The notes: generated from the sequence alone by a model not told the origin. A stretch of 64,000 bases of DNA from Lentzea sp. NBRC 102530 (GCF_030269365.1 NZ_BSTF01000019.1:62001-126000); one strand, 5' to 3'; counted from the stretch's first letter, positions 17,352 through 26,167 are shown. Numbers and translations: made by a program.

Positions 17352-17653
17352 TTCAGCAGCCCGTCCATGATGCGGCGCTGGAGGGCGTCGATGTCGTCGT
17401 ACGTCTTGGCCGTCGCGTCCACCGCGGAGGCCGCGCCCTCGAGCTTCGACTTGCCGAAGTCGAGCGTCTCGTCGAACAACGCCCGCACGACGTCCACGCC
17501 CGGCTGCAGCAGCGACAGCAGGCCCGTGAAGCCCGCCTTGTCGCACGCCGTGGCGTGGACGTACTTGCGGATCGTGTCGAACTCTTGGGCTTCGGTGCGC
17601 AGGTACTCGGCGTACGCGCGCAACTCGGCCGCGTCGGTGAACAGCGACGACAC
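17348..17653 (-). CDS. EspC/WXG100-like type VII secretion substrate
   Basis: A 101-residue helical-hairpin protein resembling the ESX EspC family. Two long helices flank a turn near residue 45-50 (LLSLLQPGVDVV). The C-terminus carries YDDID, fitting the YxxxD/E type VII export signal. It opens the toxin operon, directly before the CpnT-like gene with a four-base overlap; EspC-like proteins are commonly co-exported with such partners. A strong AGGGGGGA site precedes the GTG start. No ESX secretion-machine genes occur in the window, so export would depend on a locus elsewhere. Confidence 0.8.
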   Translation of the reverse strand: MSSLFTDAAELRAYAEYLRTEAQEFDTIRKYVHATACDKAGFTGLLSLLQPGVDVVRALFDETLDFGKSKLEGAASAVDATAKTYDDIDALQRRIMDGLLK

Positions 17654-17708
17654 AGCGTCCCCCCTGCGGACTCAGGTGCTCAGGTCACGCTGTGACGCAC
17701 AGCTCTCG

Positions 17709-18797
17709 TCACCAGTTCCCCGTGCGGTGGAAGTTGTCCAGACGTTCAAGGCACGGATCGAGGTGCATGCCCTGCGCGGCTACCCATGTGTCGTCGTAAT
17801 AGGTGTTCGCGTAACGCTCGCCGCCGTCGCAGAGCAACGTCACGACGCTCCCCCGCGCCCGCGACTGCCTCATCTCGGCGACGATCTGGAACGCTCCCCA
17901 GAGGTTCGTGCCGGTGGAACCACCGATCCGGCGCCCGAGCACGTCCTCGGCGTACCGGATCGTCGCGATCGACGACGCGTCCGGCACCTTGATCATCCGG
18001 TCGATCACGTCCCCGATGAACGACGGCTCGACGCGCGGCCGCCCGATCCCCTCGATGCCGGACCCCCGCGTCGCCACCAAGTCGGGGTTGCCGTCCCGCC
18101 AGGCGTCGAAGAACACCGAGTGCTCCGGGTCCACGACGGCGAGGCGCGTGGTCAGCTTCTGGTAGTGGATGTACCGGCCGATGGTGGCCGACGTGCCGCC
18201 CGTGCCCGCGCCCACGACGATCCAGTCGGGTTCCGGCGACGGCTCCAGCCGCATCTGCTCGAAGATCGACTCGGCGATGTTGTTGTTGCCCCGCCAGTCC
18301 GTCGCGCGCTCGGCGTGCGTGAACTGGTCCATGAAGTGGCCACCGAGCTCGGTGGCGAGGCGCCGCGACTCGTCGTACAGCGCCGACGGCTCGTCGATGA
18401 AGTGGCACCGGCCGCCCTGGCGTTCGATCAGCGCGACCTTCTCCGCCGACGTCGACCGGGGCATGACCGCGATGAACGGCAGCCCCAGCAGTCGCGCGAA
18501 GTACGCCTCCGACACCGCCGTGGACCCCGACGAGGCCTCGATCACGGGTGTGCCACCGGTGATCCAGCCGTTGCAGATCGCGTAGAGGAACAGCGACCGG
18601 GCGAGCCGGTGCTTCAACGACCCCGTGGGGTGCGTCGACTCGTCCTTCAGGTAGAGGTCGATGCCCCACTCGAGGGGCAACGGGTACCGCAGGAGGTGCG
18701 TGTCGGCGGAACGGTTCGCGTCCGCCTCGATGATCCCGACGGCCTCGCACACCCAGTGCCTGGTCCTGCTGCAAACACGGTCAACGGAGGTACTCAC
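17709..18797 (-). CDS. cds1: PLP-dependent L-cysteine desulfhydrase (Cds1-like)
   Basis: A 362-residue fold-type II PLP enzyme of the cysteine synthase family. The PLP lysine lies in [11 protein letters not shown] (about residue 63), with the substrate loop [10 protein letters not shown], the phosphate-binding [10 protein letters not shown] near 220 and a C-terminal [14 protein letters not shown]. The sequence matches the Cds1 branch known from mycobacteria, which breaks down L-cysteine to H2S, pyruvate and ammonia, rather than the cysteine synthases CysK/CysM. The GTG at 18797 is the only reasonable start. Functional assignment within the family is by resemblance. Confidence 0.83.
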   Translation of the reverse strand: MSTSVDRVCSRTRHWVCEAVGIIEADANRSADTHLLRYPLPLEWGIDLYLKDESTHPTGSLKHRLARSLFLYAICNGWITGGTPVIEASSGSTAVSEAYFARLLGLPFIAVMPRSTSAEKVALIERQGGRCHFIDEPSALYDESRRLATELGGHFMDQFTHAERATDWRGNNNIAESIFEQMRLEPSPEPDWIVVGAGTGGTSATIGRYIHYQKLTTRLAVVDPEHSVFFDAWRDGNPDLVATRGSGIEGIGRPRVEPSFIGDVIDRMIKVPDASSIATIRYAEDVLGRRIGGSTGTNLWGAFQIVAEMRQSRARGSVVTLLCDGGERYANTYYDDTWVAAQGMHLDPCLERLDNFHRTGNW

Positions 18798-18824
18798 ACC
18801 GGGGACGATAACGGCGCAAAGGCC

Positions 18825-19094
18825 CTATGCCTGGGTGAGAGGACCTTCGTCACCACGCAGTTCGGACCGCAGCTTGTCGCGCTCCGCCCTGCGGGTCTGC
18901 TGGTGCGTGTTCAGGCCCACAGCCACGCGCTGCCGCAGGCTCTTGAAGATGAACAACGACGCCGGCAGCGCCACGACCACCCCCACGGCGAGGGCGGGCA
19001 GCAAAGGAACCTTGAACAACAGCAGCGCGCCGGTCACCACCACGACGAGGCCGAGGCGGGCGAGGACGTAGAGCGTCACATCACGAGCGAGCAC
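18825..19094 (-). CDS. DUF4229 small membrane protein
   Basis: An 89-residue protein with two transmembrane helices (LYVLARLGLVVVVTGALLLF and LPALAVGVVVALPASLFIF) and a basic, charged cytoplasmic tail, the layout of DUF4229. Function unknown. It lies between cds1 and the Lrp-type regulator on the same strand with gaps of only a few bases to the regulator, so the three may form one unit. Confidence 0.8.
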   Translation of the reverse strand: MLARDVTLYVLARLGLVVVVTGALLLFKVPLLPALAVGVVVALPASLFIFKSLRQRVAVGLNTHQQTRRAERDKLRSELRGDEGPLTQA

Positions 19095-19098
19095 CCGT

Positions 19099-19572
19099 TC
19101 AGGTTACGTCGCCTTCTTCGTCCACGGTGTTCGGGCGCCCCTCGAAGCGGGTGGAGAGCACCACGGTCGTGCGCGTGCGGGCCACACCGGGGATGCGCCG
19201 GAGCCGTCCGAGCGCCCGCTCCAGGTCGTCGACGGTGGCCACCCTGACCTTGACGATGAACGACTCGTCGCCCGCCACCCGGTAGCAGGACTCGACCTCG
19301 TGGAGCTCGCCCAGCGCGACCGCGACCTCGTTGTCGTCGGCGATGTCGGTGGGGTGGATGCCGATCAGGGCGGTGACGCCCAGGCCGACCGCGCTGGGGT
19401 CCACGACCGCGTGATAGCCGACGATGACGCCGCTGGACTCGAGCTTGCCGACCCGCTCGTGCACGGCGGAGGCGGACAGGCCCACCTGCCGTCCGAGGTC
19501 GGCGTAGGTGGCGCGACCGTTGGCGCGCAGTGCGGCGATGATCTGTCGATCAAGAGCATCCACCCGCGACAC
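19099..19572 (-). CDS. Lrp/AsnC-family transcriptional regulator
   Basis: A 157-residue regulator. Residues 1-60 form the helix-turn-helix (LDRQIIAALRANGRATYADLGRQVGLSASAVHERV), and residues 65-145 form the ligand-binding alpha-beta RAM domain, with GDESFIVKVRV as its typical strand. Family members sense amino acids. Proximity to the cysteine desulfhydrase makes cysteine or a related amino acid a reasonable, unproven effector. GTG at 19572 is used; an in-frame GTG at 19563 (MDALDRQ) is an equally good start. Confidence 0.9.
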   Translation of the reverse strand: MSRVDALDRQIIAALRANGRATYADLGRQVGLSASAVHERVGKLESSGVIVGYHAVVDPSAVGLGVTALIGIHPTDIADDNEVAVALGELHEVESCYRVAGDESFIVKVRVATVDDLERALGRLRRIPGVARTRTTVVLSTRFEGRPNTVDEEGDVT

Positions 19573-19752
19573 CCTATGCCCCGCGCGCGCGTGCGGGTTG
19601 CCCCGGTCACACGGGCCGGGAGTTCGCGCTGGTCAGAGCGCCGTTCGCGGATCAGCGGCCACGAACCTCGTGTCCGGTTTGGCCCCTGCGTCCCATTACT
19701 ACCTCTTTACCAAAAAACAAGCGTTCGAGTACCCGATGGGTCAGATGCCACG

Positions 19753-19772
19753 ATCAGACCGGAACGTCTGAT
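19753..19772. promoter_or_regulatory. inverted repeat upstream of bldC
   Basis: Seven-base arms ATCAGAC and GTCTGAT surround a six-base centre, ending 13 bases before the bldC start and just before its GAGGAGG ribosome site. It may be an operator or an mRNA hairpin limiting translation. No protein is assigned to it. Confidence 0.5.
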
Positions 19773-19785
19773 CTGAGGAGGACGA

Positions 19786-19992
19786 GTGACTGCAGCCACC
19801 GAGCGGCTCTTGACGCCTGGGGAAGTCGCCAATCTGTTCCGGGTCGACCCGAAGACCGTGACCCGATGGGCCACCGCAGGTCGCATCGGCTCGATCCGCA
19901 CCCCTGGAGGACATCGCAGGTTCCGTGAGACCGAGGTGAAGCAGCTCCTGTCGGAGCTGACGACCGAGGCAACTGAACCCGTCCGCCACTGA
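19786..19992 (+). CDS. bldC: BldC, MerR-like developmental regulator
   Basis: A 68-residue DNA-binding protein consisting of one winged helix-turn-helix: LLTPGEVANLFRVDPKTVTRWATAGRI followed by the wing RTPGGHRRFRE. This is the near-invariant BldC sequence of actinomycetes, a small MerR-related regulator that binds AT-rich direct repeats and controls the timing of development. The GTG start at 19786 lies eight bases after GAGGAGG. It is transcribed alone, away from the Lrp gene. A BldN-type sigma gene lies 21 kb further on. Confidence 0.96.
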   Translation: MTAATERLLTPGEVANLFRVDPKTVTRWATAGRIGSIRTPGGHRRFRETEVKQLLSELTTEATEPVRH

Positions 19993-20049
19993 AACCGTAG
20001 TAATCCCTGTGCCGCGGGTAATCTCGTGGCAAAGGGAGGTGGCGACACG

Positions 20050-20217
20050 ATGATCTACCTGCTGGCGGTGATCGGTGCGCTCACCGTGGCTGTGCTCGTG
20101 TGGCGAGCGTTCGCCCCGCAGCACTCGGAGTACACCCCAGGCCGCAAGGTGATCGCACCGGACGACGACCCGGAGTTCCTGCGCAAGCTCGACGAGCAGC
20201 GCAAGCGCGACGAGTGA
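20050..20217 (+). CDS. small single-pass membrane protein
   Basis: A 55-residue protein with one N-terminal transmembrane helix (IYLLAVIGALTVAVLVWRAF) and a charged tail ending in DDPEFLRKLDEQRKRDE. The ATG at 20050 is preceded by a very strong GGGAGGTGG ribosome site. It is short of any named family I recognise, but small proteins of this design follow bldC in related genomes. A hairpin terminator follows directly. Confidence 0.75.
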   Translation: MIYLLAVIGALTVAVLVWRAFAPQHSEYTPGRKVIAPDDDPEFLRKLDEQRKRDE

Positions 20218-20218
20218 A

Positions 20219-20253
20219 CGGAAAAGGGGCCCTGATCGCAGGACCCCTTTCCG
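20219..20253. terminator. bidirectional hairpin terminator
   Basis: A CGGAAAAGGGG / ACCCCTTTCCG stem separates the small membrane protein gene (stop 20217) from the convergent ParA-like gene (stop 20276). Confidence 0.8.
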
Positions 20254-20275
20254 TAATCGTTCGGAGCAGTACCGC

Positions 20276-21694
20276 TCAGGCGTGCGGGAAGTCGTCTGCC
20301 ACGACGGCGGCGAGTTCCAGCAGGGCCAGGCGGGTCTCAGGCGCGAGTCGGTCCAGTGCGATCTCGGCGCCCTCTTCGAGGTGCTCGTCGAACGGCAGGC
20401 GGACCACGGCACGGCAGCGCTGCTGGAAGTGGGCGGCGAGCTTGTCGAGGTCGACCTTGCCCGACTTCGGGCGCACCGAGTTGATCACGCACACGGACTT
20501 CGCGACCAGTTCGCGGTAGCCGTGCGCCTCGAGCCAGTCGAGCGTGGCCGCCGAGGTCTGCGCGCCGTCGACCGAGCCGGACGACACGAGCACCAGCGAG
20601 TCGGCCTCGTCGAGCACGCCCTTCATCGCGGAGTGCATCAGGCCGGTGCCGCAGTCGGTGAGCACGATGTTGTAGAAGTGCTCGAGCAGGTCGACCGTGC
20701 GCCGGTAGTCCTCCTCGCTGAACGCCTCCGACACGGACGGGTCCTGCTCGGAAGCGAGCACTTCGAGCCGTGCGGGCGACTGCGAGGTGTACGCGCGCAC
20801 GTCGCTGTACTTCGTGATCTTCGGAGCGTCGCGCAGCAGGTGCCGCACGGTCGCGGTGGTCTCGCGCGGGATCTTCAACGCCAGCGTGCCGCGGTCCGGG
20901 TTCGCGTCGACCGCGATCACCCTGTCGCCGCGCAGCGACGAGAACGTCGACCCCAGCGTCGTGGTCGTCGTGGTCTTGCCCACGCCGCCCTTGAGGGACA
21001 GCATCGCGATCTTGTAGCACCCGCGCAGCGGCTGGTTGATCCGCGCGATCAGCTCACGGCGGCGCACGTCGGCGGGGCTCTCGCCGAGGTTGATCGTGCC
21101 GCCGGAGATCGAGTGCAGGGTCTTGCGCCAGCCGGACGTCGGCGGACGCTTCTCCTTCTTGATCAGCTGCTGCGACGACACCTGCTCGGCCTGCGAGCGG
21201 TACTGCTGCTGCGGGAAGTTGTTCGGGTACTGCTGGCCGGCGAACTGGCCGTACTGGGCCGTGTTCGGCCCGGTGTTGTGGGGACCGGACTGGCCGCCGC
21301 CCACCTGGTAGCCGCCGGACTGCGAACCCGGTGCCGGGTAGGGGCCGGACGCGCCGCCGGAGACCTGGTAGCCACCCGACTGCGAGCCGGGCGCGGGGTA
21401 CGCGCCGGACTGCGAACCCGGTGCCGGGTAGGCACCGGACGGGCCACCGGAGACCTGGTACCCGCCGGACTGCGAGCCGGGCGCCGGGTACGGGCCCGAC
21501 GAGCCTTCGGGGACCTGGTACGCGCCTGAGGCGTGTCCCGGCACCTGGTAGTCGGGGACCGGGTGCGAGCCCGACGGGCCGCCGCCGACGTGCTGCGGGC
21601 CGGACTGCTGCGGGTCGAGGTAGGCCGCCGCCTGCGGGTCGACGTACTGCGGGCCGGAGCCCTGTTCCTCACCCGGTGGTTGCTGCCATGTCAC
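20276..21694 (-). CDS. ParA/MinD-like ATPase with disordered N-terminus (EspI-like)
   Basis: A 472-residue protein. Residues 1-160 are a Gly/Pro/Gln-rich disordered region with repeats of the type SGxYPAPGSQSGGYQV. Residues about 215-472 form a ParA/MinD ATPase: deviant Walker A LKGGVGKTTTT, the switch segment VIAVDANPDRGTLA and a VLTDCGTG strand. This architecture matches the EspI-type ATPases linked to ESX type VII secretion in mycobacteria. There are no ESX genes alongside. The GTG start at 21694 is the first residue of MTWQQPPGEEQ. A role in secretion or in polar positioning is inferred from the family only. Confidence 0.85.
   Translation of the reverse strand: MTWQQPPGEEQGSGPQYVDPQAAAYLDPQQSGPQHVGGGPSGSHPVPDYQVPGHASGAYQVPEGSSGPYPAPGSQSGGYQVSGGPSGAYPAPGSQSGAYPAPGSQSGGYQVSGGASGPYPAPGSQSGGYQVGGGQSGPHNTGPNTAQYGQFAGQQYPNNFPQQQYRSQAEQVSSQQLIKKEKRPPTSGWRKTLHSISGGTINLGESPADVRRRELIARINQPLRGCYKIAMLSLKGGVGKTTTTTTLGSTFSSLRGDRVIAVDANPDRGTLALKIPRETTATVRHLLRDAPKITKYSDVRAYTSQSPARLEVLASEQDPSVSEAFSEEDYRRTVDLLEHFYNIVLTDCGTGLMHSAMKGVLDEADSLVLVSSGSVDGAQTSAATLDWLEAHGYRELVAKSVCVINSVRPKSGKVDLDKLAAHFQQRCRAVVRLPFDEHLEEGAEIALDRLAPETRLALLELAAVVADDFPHA
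21290..21515 (-). repeat. repeat region coding for SGxYPAPG units
   Basis: Degenerate tandem units of about 36-48 bases encode alternating SG(G/A/P)Y(P/Q)(A/V)(P/S)G blocks in the N-terminal region of the ParA-like ATPase. At least five units are visible. Confidence 0.8.
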
Positions 21695-21737
21695 CGCTGT
21701 GGCCCTCCCTGAGCACGAGAGACCGAGACTTCCCCGA

Positions 21738-21788
21738 CCCCCAGGTTGCGACGGTACGCAACCGCCGGTGGTTCCATCGACCTGGGGG
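21738..21788. terminator. nested hairpins between ccsB and the ParA-like gene
   Basis: Outer arms CCCCCAGGT and ACCTGGGGG enclose a perfect inner hairpin GGTTGCG-ACGGTA-CGCAACC. The structure lies ten bases past the ccsB stop and 43 bases upstream of the ParA-like start, so it probably ends the cytochrome maturation transcript. Confidence 0.65.
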
Positions 21789-21797
21789 CTTAACTCG

Positions 21798-22715
21798 TTA
21801 GAGACCGGCGTACGAATGCAACCCGGTAGTGACCAAGTTGATGAAGAACAGGTTGAAGACGTTCAGGGCGAAGCCCGCGACGTTGATCCAGGCGGCCCCG
21901 CGACCGCGCCAGCCGGCCGTCGCGCGCGCGTGCAGGTACGCCGCGTAGACCACCCACGAGACGAACGCGACCGTCTCCTTCGGGTCCCAGCCCCAGAACC
22001 GGCCCCACGCGGCTTCCGCCCAGATCGCGCCGCAGATGATCCCGGCCGTGAACAGCGGGAACGCCAGCACGGTCGTCCGGTACGACATGCGGTCGAGCAC
22101 GTCGGCGGACGGCAGCTTCGGGAACCGGTCGGCGTTGCGGTCCTTGAGCAGGTAGAGGATCGACGTCACGCCCGGGATCAGCAGCACGCCGGACGAGATC
22201 GAGATCACCGAGACGTGGATGACCAGCCAGTACGACCGCAGCGCCGGCTGGACCGGCGCGGACTCGGCGTAGAGGACCGTGCCGCCGAGGAACAGCAGCA
22301 CCAGGATCGGCGTGAGCACGAACGCGCCGAGGCGGCGGATCGGGAACTTCACCATCAGCACGATCCAGGTCACCACGGCCGCGAGGCACAGCAGCGACAT
22401 GTACTCGTACATGTTGCCCCAGGGCGCCCGGCCGGCGGACAGACCGCGCATCACCAGCGACCCGAGGTGCAGCGCGGCGCCCAGGACCGTCAGCGCGGCG
22501 CCCATGCGGCCGATCCGCTCGGACCGCGTCACCTCGCTGCGCGGCTCGTCGGTGAGGATCGCCGGCCCACCGGCCCCGGCCAGCGCCTCCGCCTTGCGCG
22601 GGGCACGGGCGAAGGCCTGCTCCACCGCGTAGAGCATGATCGCGAAGAGGTAAATGCCCAGGGCACTGCGGTACAGCCAGTCGCTGTACGTCGCGAGGGT
22701 CTCGTTGACCGGCAT
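21798..22715 (-). CDS. ccsB: cytochrome c biogenesis protein CcsB
   Basis: A 305-residue membrane protein with about eight transmembrane helices, half of the system II (Ccs) complex that exports heme and attaches it to apocytochrome c. The WGRFWGWDPKETVAFVSW segment is the tryptophan-rich WWD heme-binding motif of the family. It is the last gene of the ccdA-resB-ccsB run and starts inside the resB stop (ATGA overlap). Confidence 0.95.
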   Translation of the reverse strand: MPVNETLATYSDWLYRSALGIYLFAIMLYAVEQAFARAPRKAEALAGAGGPAILTDEPRSEVTRSERIGRMGAALTVLGAALHLGSLVMRGLSAGRAPWGNMYEYMSLLCLAAVVTWIVLMVKFPIRRLGAFVLTPILVLLFLGGTVLYAESAPVQPALRSYWLVIHVSVISISSGVLLIPGVTSILYLLKDRNADRFPKLPSADVLDRMSYRTTVLAFPLFTAGIICGAIWAEAAWGRFWGWDPKETVAFVSWVVYAAYLHARATAGWRGRGAAWINVAGFALNVFNLFFINLVTTGLHSYAGL

Positions 22716-24232
22716 CAGGACTTCTCCTCGTTCAGAACCGCGCGGGCGAGCCGCGTGAACTCCTCGCCGTATCCCGCCTGGTCAGTGCGGGCGAGCCCAC
22801 CGACCTCGACCAACGTACGCCCGTCCTCGAGACGGGTCGCACGCACCCACACCCTGCGGCGCTTGACGGTCAGCGTGACCCCCAGGCCGAGGATGATCAG
22901 GACGGCGAACGCGAGCACGTACCCCTGTGTGGGGTCGTGCGAGACCTGCAACGACACCCAGTCGTGCACGGAGTCGAACCGCACCTTGGTGCCGTCGTCG
23001 AGCGCGATCTCCTCGCCCAGCGCGAGGTTCTTGCGCGCGACCTTGGCCAACCGGCCCTGGTCGACCATCTTCTGGTCGATCGAGAAGATCGACTGGCCGC
23101 GGCCGTCGTCCACGCCGAGGTCGCCGCGGTACACGTCGACGGCGACCATCGGGTTGTTCAGGGCCGGGAACTTCGAGGTCAGGATGTTGCCGTGCAGCAA
23201 CGGCGTCGGCGCCAGCAGCCCGGTGACCGCGATCTGGTTCTTGCGGCGCGTCTCGGAGTCGGTGATGCCCGGCGGGTCGAACTTGGTGGCGCCCTCGGAG
23301 GCCAGCGTGATCTGGTCGCTCGGCAGCCACTGGATGCCCTGTGTGCGCTTCTCGCCGTTGGGGAACGTCACCGTGAACGTCGGCGTGTAGCCGTGGCCGA
23401 GCAGGTAGACGCGGTCGCCCTCGGTGCGCAGCGGGTGGTTGACCTGCAGCGTGTACGGCTTCCACGCGTTCGCCGCGAGGTCGTCGCCGGACTGGTAGCG
23501 GATGTCCGCCTGGAAGCCGACGGGCTGGCCGTTCTCCAGGTACTCGGCGGAGAACTGGCCGATCTCGACGCAGAACGGCGTGAGGTCGGTGCCGTCGATG
23601 CGCAGACCGGGCCGGAACGAGTCGTAGTTGAAGATGCCGCCGTTGCAGAACTGGCCACCGTCGGCCTGGACGATGACCTGGCCCTCGTAGCTGAACATCT
23701 TGCCCAGCGCGAAGGACACCAGCAGGCCCAGCAGCGCGAAGTGGAAGACGAGGTTGCCGGTCTCGCGCAGGAACCCGCGTTCGGCGCTGACCGTGTCCTC
23801 GCCCGCGTCCATCCGCCAGCCGCGCAAAGCCCTGCGCGCCCGGCCGATCGCCTCCTCCGGCGTGATGTCGAGCTCGGCCTGCACGTGGTGCGGCATGCGG
23901 GAGAGGTTGCGCGGCGTCAGCACCGGCTTCGCGCGCATCTGCTTGAAGTACTCCCACGTGCGGGGCAGCAGGCACCCGACGAGGGACGTGAACAGCAGCA
24001 GGTAGATCGCGGCGAACCAGGGCGTGCCGTAGACCTCGAAGAAGCCGAGCTCGAGCAGCAGCTCGCCCCACCAGCCGTGCTCGGCGACGTACTCGTTGAC
24101 CTTGGCGCTGTTCAACGACCGCTGCGGCAGCAACGCGCCGGGCATCGCCGCGAGCGCGAGCAGGAACAGCAGGGTCAGCGCGGTCCTCATCGAGGTGAGG
24201 CCGCGCCACGTGTTGCGGAGGAAGGCGATCAC
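22715..24232 (-). CDS. resB: cytochrome c biogenesis protein ResB
   Basis: A 505-residue membrane protein, partner of CcsB in system II cytochrome c maturation. Three N-terminal transmembrane helices, a large extracytoplasmic domain (about 230-430) and a last helix near residue 445 (VLAFAVLIILGLGVTL) follow the ResB plan, with FLRETGNLVFHFALLGLLVSF before the large domain. The frame is open much further upstream, but the GTG at 24232 touches the ccdA stop (TAGTG) and gives a normal length. Confidence 0.93.
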   Translation of the reverse strand: MIAFLRNTWRGLTSMRTALTLLFLLALAAMPGALLPQRSLNSAKVNEYVAEHGWWGELLLELGFFEVYGTPWFAAIYLLLFTSLVGCLLPRTWEYFKQMRAKPVLTPRNLSRMPHHVQAELDITPEEAIGRARRALRGWRMDAGEDTVSAERGFLRETGNLVFHFALLGLLVSFALGKMFSYEGQVIVQADGGQFCNGGIFNYDSFRPGLRIDGTDLTPFCVEIGQFSAEYLENGQPVGFQADIRYQSGDDLAANAWKPYTLQVNHPLRTEGDRVYLLGHGYTPTFTVTFPNGEKRTQGIQWLPSDQITLASEGATKFDPPGITDSETRRKNQIAVTGLLAPTPLLHGNILTSKFPALNNPMVAVDVYRGDLGVDDGRGQSIFSIDQKMVDQGRLAKVARKNLALGEEIALDDGTKVRFDSVHDWVSLQVSHDPTQGYVLAFAVLIILGLGVTLTVKRRRVWVRATRLEDGRTLVEVGGLARTDQAGYGEEFTRLARAVLNEEKS

Positions 24233-25008
24233 TAGAGCGGCAGCCTCACGACGTCGACGAACGAGTAGCGCAGCCACCCGACGAACTCGCCCCACAGCCC
24301 GGTGACGAGCGCGATCCCGACCAGGATCAGCAGCACCCCACCGAAGATCTGCACGTGCCGGGCGTGCGTGCGCAGCCACTTGGTCACGCCCAGCGCCCAC
24401 CGCGCGCCGAGCGCGAGCACCACGAACGGCAACCCGAGCCCGAGGCAGTACGCGAGCACCAGCACGGCACCGCGCGCCGTGGACGACCCGATCTCCGTGC
24501 TGCGCGCCACGGCCAGCACACCCGCGAGCGTCGGTCCGAGGCACGGCGTCCAGCCGAGCGCGAACACGGCCCCGAGCACCGGCGCCCCGAGGAGCCCGGC
24601 CCTGGGCTTGGTGTGGAACCGCACGTCCTTCTGCAGCGCCGGCACCAGGCCGAGGAACACGAGTCCCATGAGGATCGTGACGACACCGCCGATGCGCTGG
24701 AACAGATCAGCGTTGAGGAACAGGGCGTCGGACGCGCCGAGGATGGCCATCGAGGCCAGCGCGAACACGACCGTGAACCCGGCGACGAACAGCAGACTCG
24801 CGCCCGCCACCCGCCAGCGGCCCTGCTTGGCGGGCTCGTTCGCCTCGACCCGCGGTGCCTCGGCGCCGACCAGTCCGGCCAGGTAGGCCAGGTAGCCGGG
24901 GACGAGCGGCACGACGCACGGGGAGGCGAACGAGATGAAACCCGCGAGCAGAGCGACCCCGGTGGCCAGCAGCAACGGCCCGGAGATCGCCAGATCGGTG
25001 GGGTTCAC
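24232..25008 (-). CDS. ccdA: thiol-disulfide electron carrier CcdA
   Basis: A 258-residue membrane protein with six transmembrane helices. The paired cysteines that carry electrons across the membrane are visible in ISFASPCVVPLVPGYL (about residue 31) and GWTPCLGPTLAG (about 155). It would pass reductant to ResA so that apocytochrome c thiols stay reduced for heme attachment. In related genomes resA directly precedes ccdA; here a divergent peptidase gene stands between them. Confidence 0.94.
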   Translation of the reverse strand: MNPTDLAISGPLLLATGVALLAGFISFASPCVVPLVPGYLAYLAGLVGAEAPRVEANEPAKQGRWRVAGASLLFVAGFTVVFALASMAILGASDALFLNADLFQRIGGVVTILMGLVFLGLVPALQKDVRFHTKPRAGLLGAPVLGAVFALGWTPCLGPTLAGVLAVARSTEIGSSTARGAVLVLAYCLGLGLPFVVLALGARWALGVTKWLRTHARHVQIFGGVLLILVGIALVTGLWGEFVGWLRYSFVDVVRLPL

Positions 25009-25183
25009 GGAGTTCAGAGTAGGTAGTTGCCCAGATCACGTGACGACCGGTGTCCGCTTTTCAGGTTCCTTTAAGGCGTCGGCGATCCGGCATGTTCCGA
25101 GACACCACCTGAGACAACGGTTGGGCCAAAAGTACGTACGATTGCCGCTTGTGGGTGATATCTCGGTTGCTTAGCGTCAGCAC

Positions 25184-26167
25184 ATGCGACGCACCCGGCT
25201 CGTCCTCCCTGCGCTCACGATGGCAGCGCTGGCCCTGTTCGCGCAGGTTCCGGTCGGCGCCGCCCCGGCGATGGAGTGGCGTGAGGTCTTCAACGAGGAC
25301 GGCAGCATCACGCAGGCGCTCACCCCGAAGGCTCCGCGCGAGAAGTCGTCGGAGTTCCGGCTGCTCGCGGCGGCCGACGTGGTCGAGGTGCAGAAGACCG
25401 GTGACTCGGCGGACCGGTTCGACCTCGTGTTCGTCGGTGACGGGTACACGGCCGACGACCTGGAGACCTACTCCGCCAACGTGAAGAGCAAGTGGGAGGA
25501 GCTCTCCGCGGTCGAGCCGTTCAAGAGCTACAAGGAGTACTTCAACGTCTGGCAGGTCAACGTGATCTCGCCAGAGTCCGGTGTGGACCACGACCCGACC
25601 AAGGGGATCCTGAAGAACACCGCGCTGGACATGGGTTTCTGGTGCCAGGGCCGGGACGCGCAGACCGAGCGGCTGCTCTGCGTCAACGAGACCAAGGCCA
25701 AGGAGTTCGCGGCGCTCGCCCCGCAGGCCGACCAGGTGATCGCACTCGGCAACACGGCGAAGTACGGCGGCGCGGGCGGGTCGGTGGCGACGGCGTCCGG
25801 GTCGAACGCGCAGGCGGGGCAGATCGCGATCCACGAACTCGGGCACTCCATCGGCGGCCTCGCCGACGAGTACGACTACCCGTACGCCAACTACACCGGC
25901 ACCGAGCCGCGTGAGATCAACGTGACCAAGGACCCGACCGGCGCCAAGTGGGGCGAGTACCTCGGGCAGCCGTCGCCGGACGGTGGCGTGATCGGGCCGG
26001 TCGAGGGGGCGCGGTACTACAAGACCGGGCTGTACCGGCCGACCGCCAACTCGATCATGCGCACGCTGGGCAAGGAGTTCAACTCCATCGGCCGCGACGC
26101 GATGGTCAAGGCGTTCAAGGCGAAGATCCCGTCGCTGAACAACCCGGTCGTGCCCGCGACACCGTGA
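25184..26167 (+). CDS. secreted M64-family metallopeptidase
   Basis: A 327-residue exported zinc peptidase. The first 27 residues form a signal peptide (RRTRLVLPALTMAALALFAQVPVGAAPA). The zinc motif HELGHSIGGLADEYDY near residue 219 is the M64 (IgA peptidase-like) signature HEXXHxxGxxxDE. An upstream DLVFVGDGYTADDL stretch is also typical. A short extended N-terminal region substitutes for the larger domain of classical M64 proteins. It sits divergently inside the cytochrome maturation group and has its own 175-base promoter region and terminator, so it looks inserted. The substrate is unknown. Confidence 0.9.
   Translation: MRRTRLVLPALTMAALALFAQVPVGAAPAMEWREVFNEDGSITQALTPKAPREKSSEFRLLAAADVVEVQKTGDSADRFDLVFVGDGYTADDLETYSANVKSKWEELSAVEPFKSYKEYFNVWQVNVISPESGVDHDPTKGILKNTALDMGFWCQGRDAQTERLLCVNETKAKEFAALAPQADQVIALGNTAKYGGAGGSVATASGSNAQAGQIAIHELGHSIGGLADEYDYPYANYTGTEPREINVTKDPTGAKWGEYLGQPSPDGGVIGPVEGARYYKTGLYRPTANSIMRTLGKEFNSIGRDAMVKAFKAKIPSLNNPVVPATP

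Noticed and set aside
16401-19247. 948-residue plus-strand frame over the toxin N-terminus and cds1
   Set aside because: It crosses four well-supported minus-strand genes and has no family signal.
24233-24544. ResB frame extended into ccdA
   Set aside because: The extra residues are the out-of-frame shadow of CcdA; the GTG at the ccdA stop is normal for this operon.
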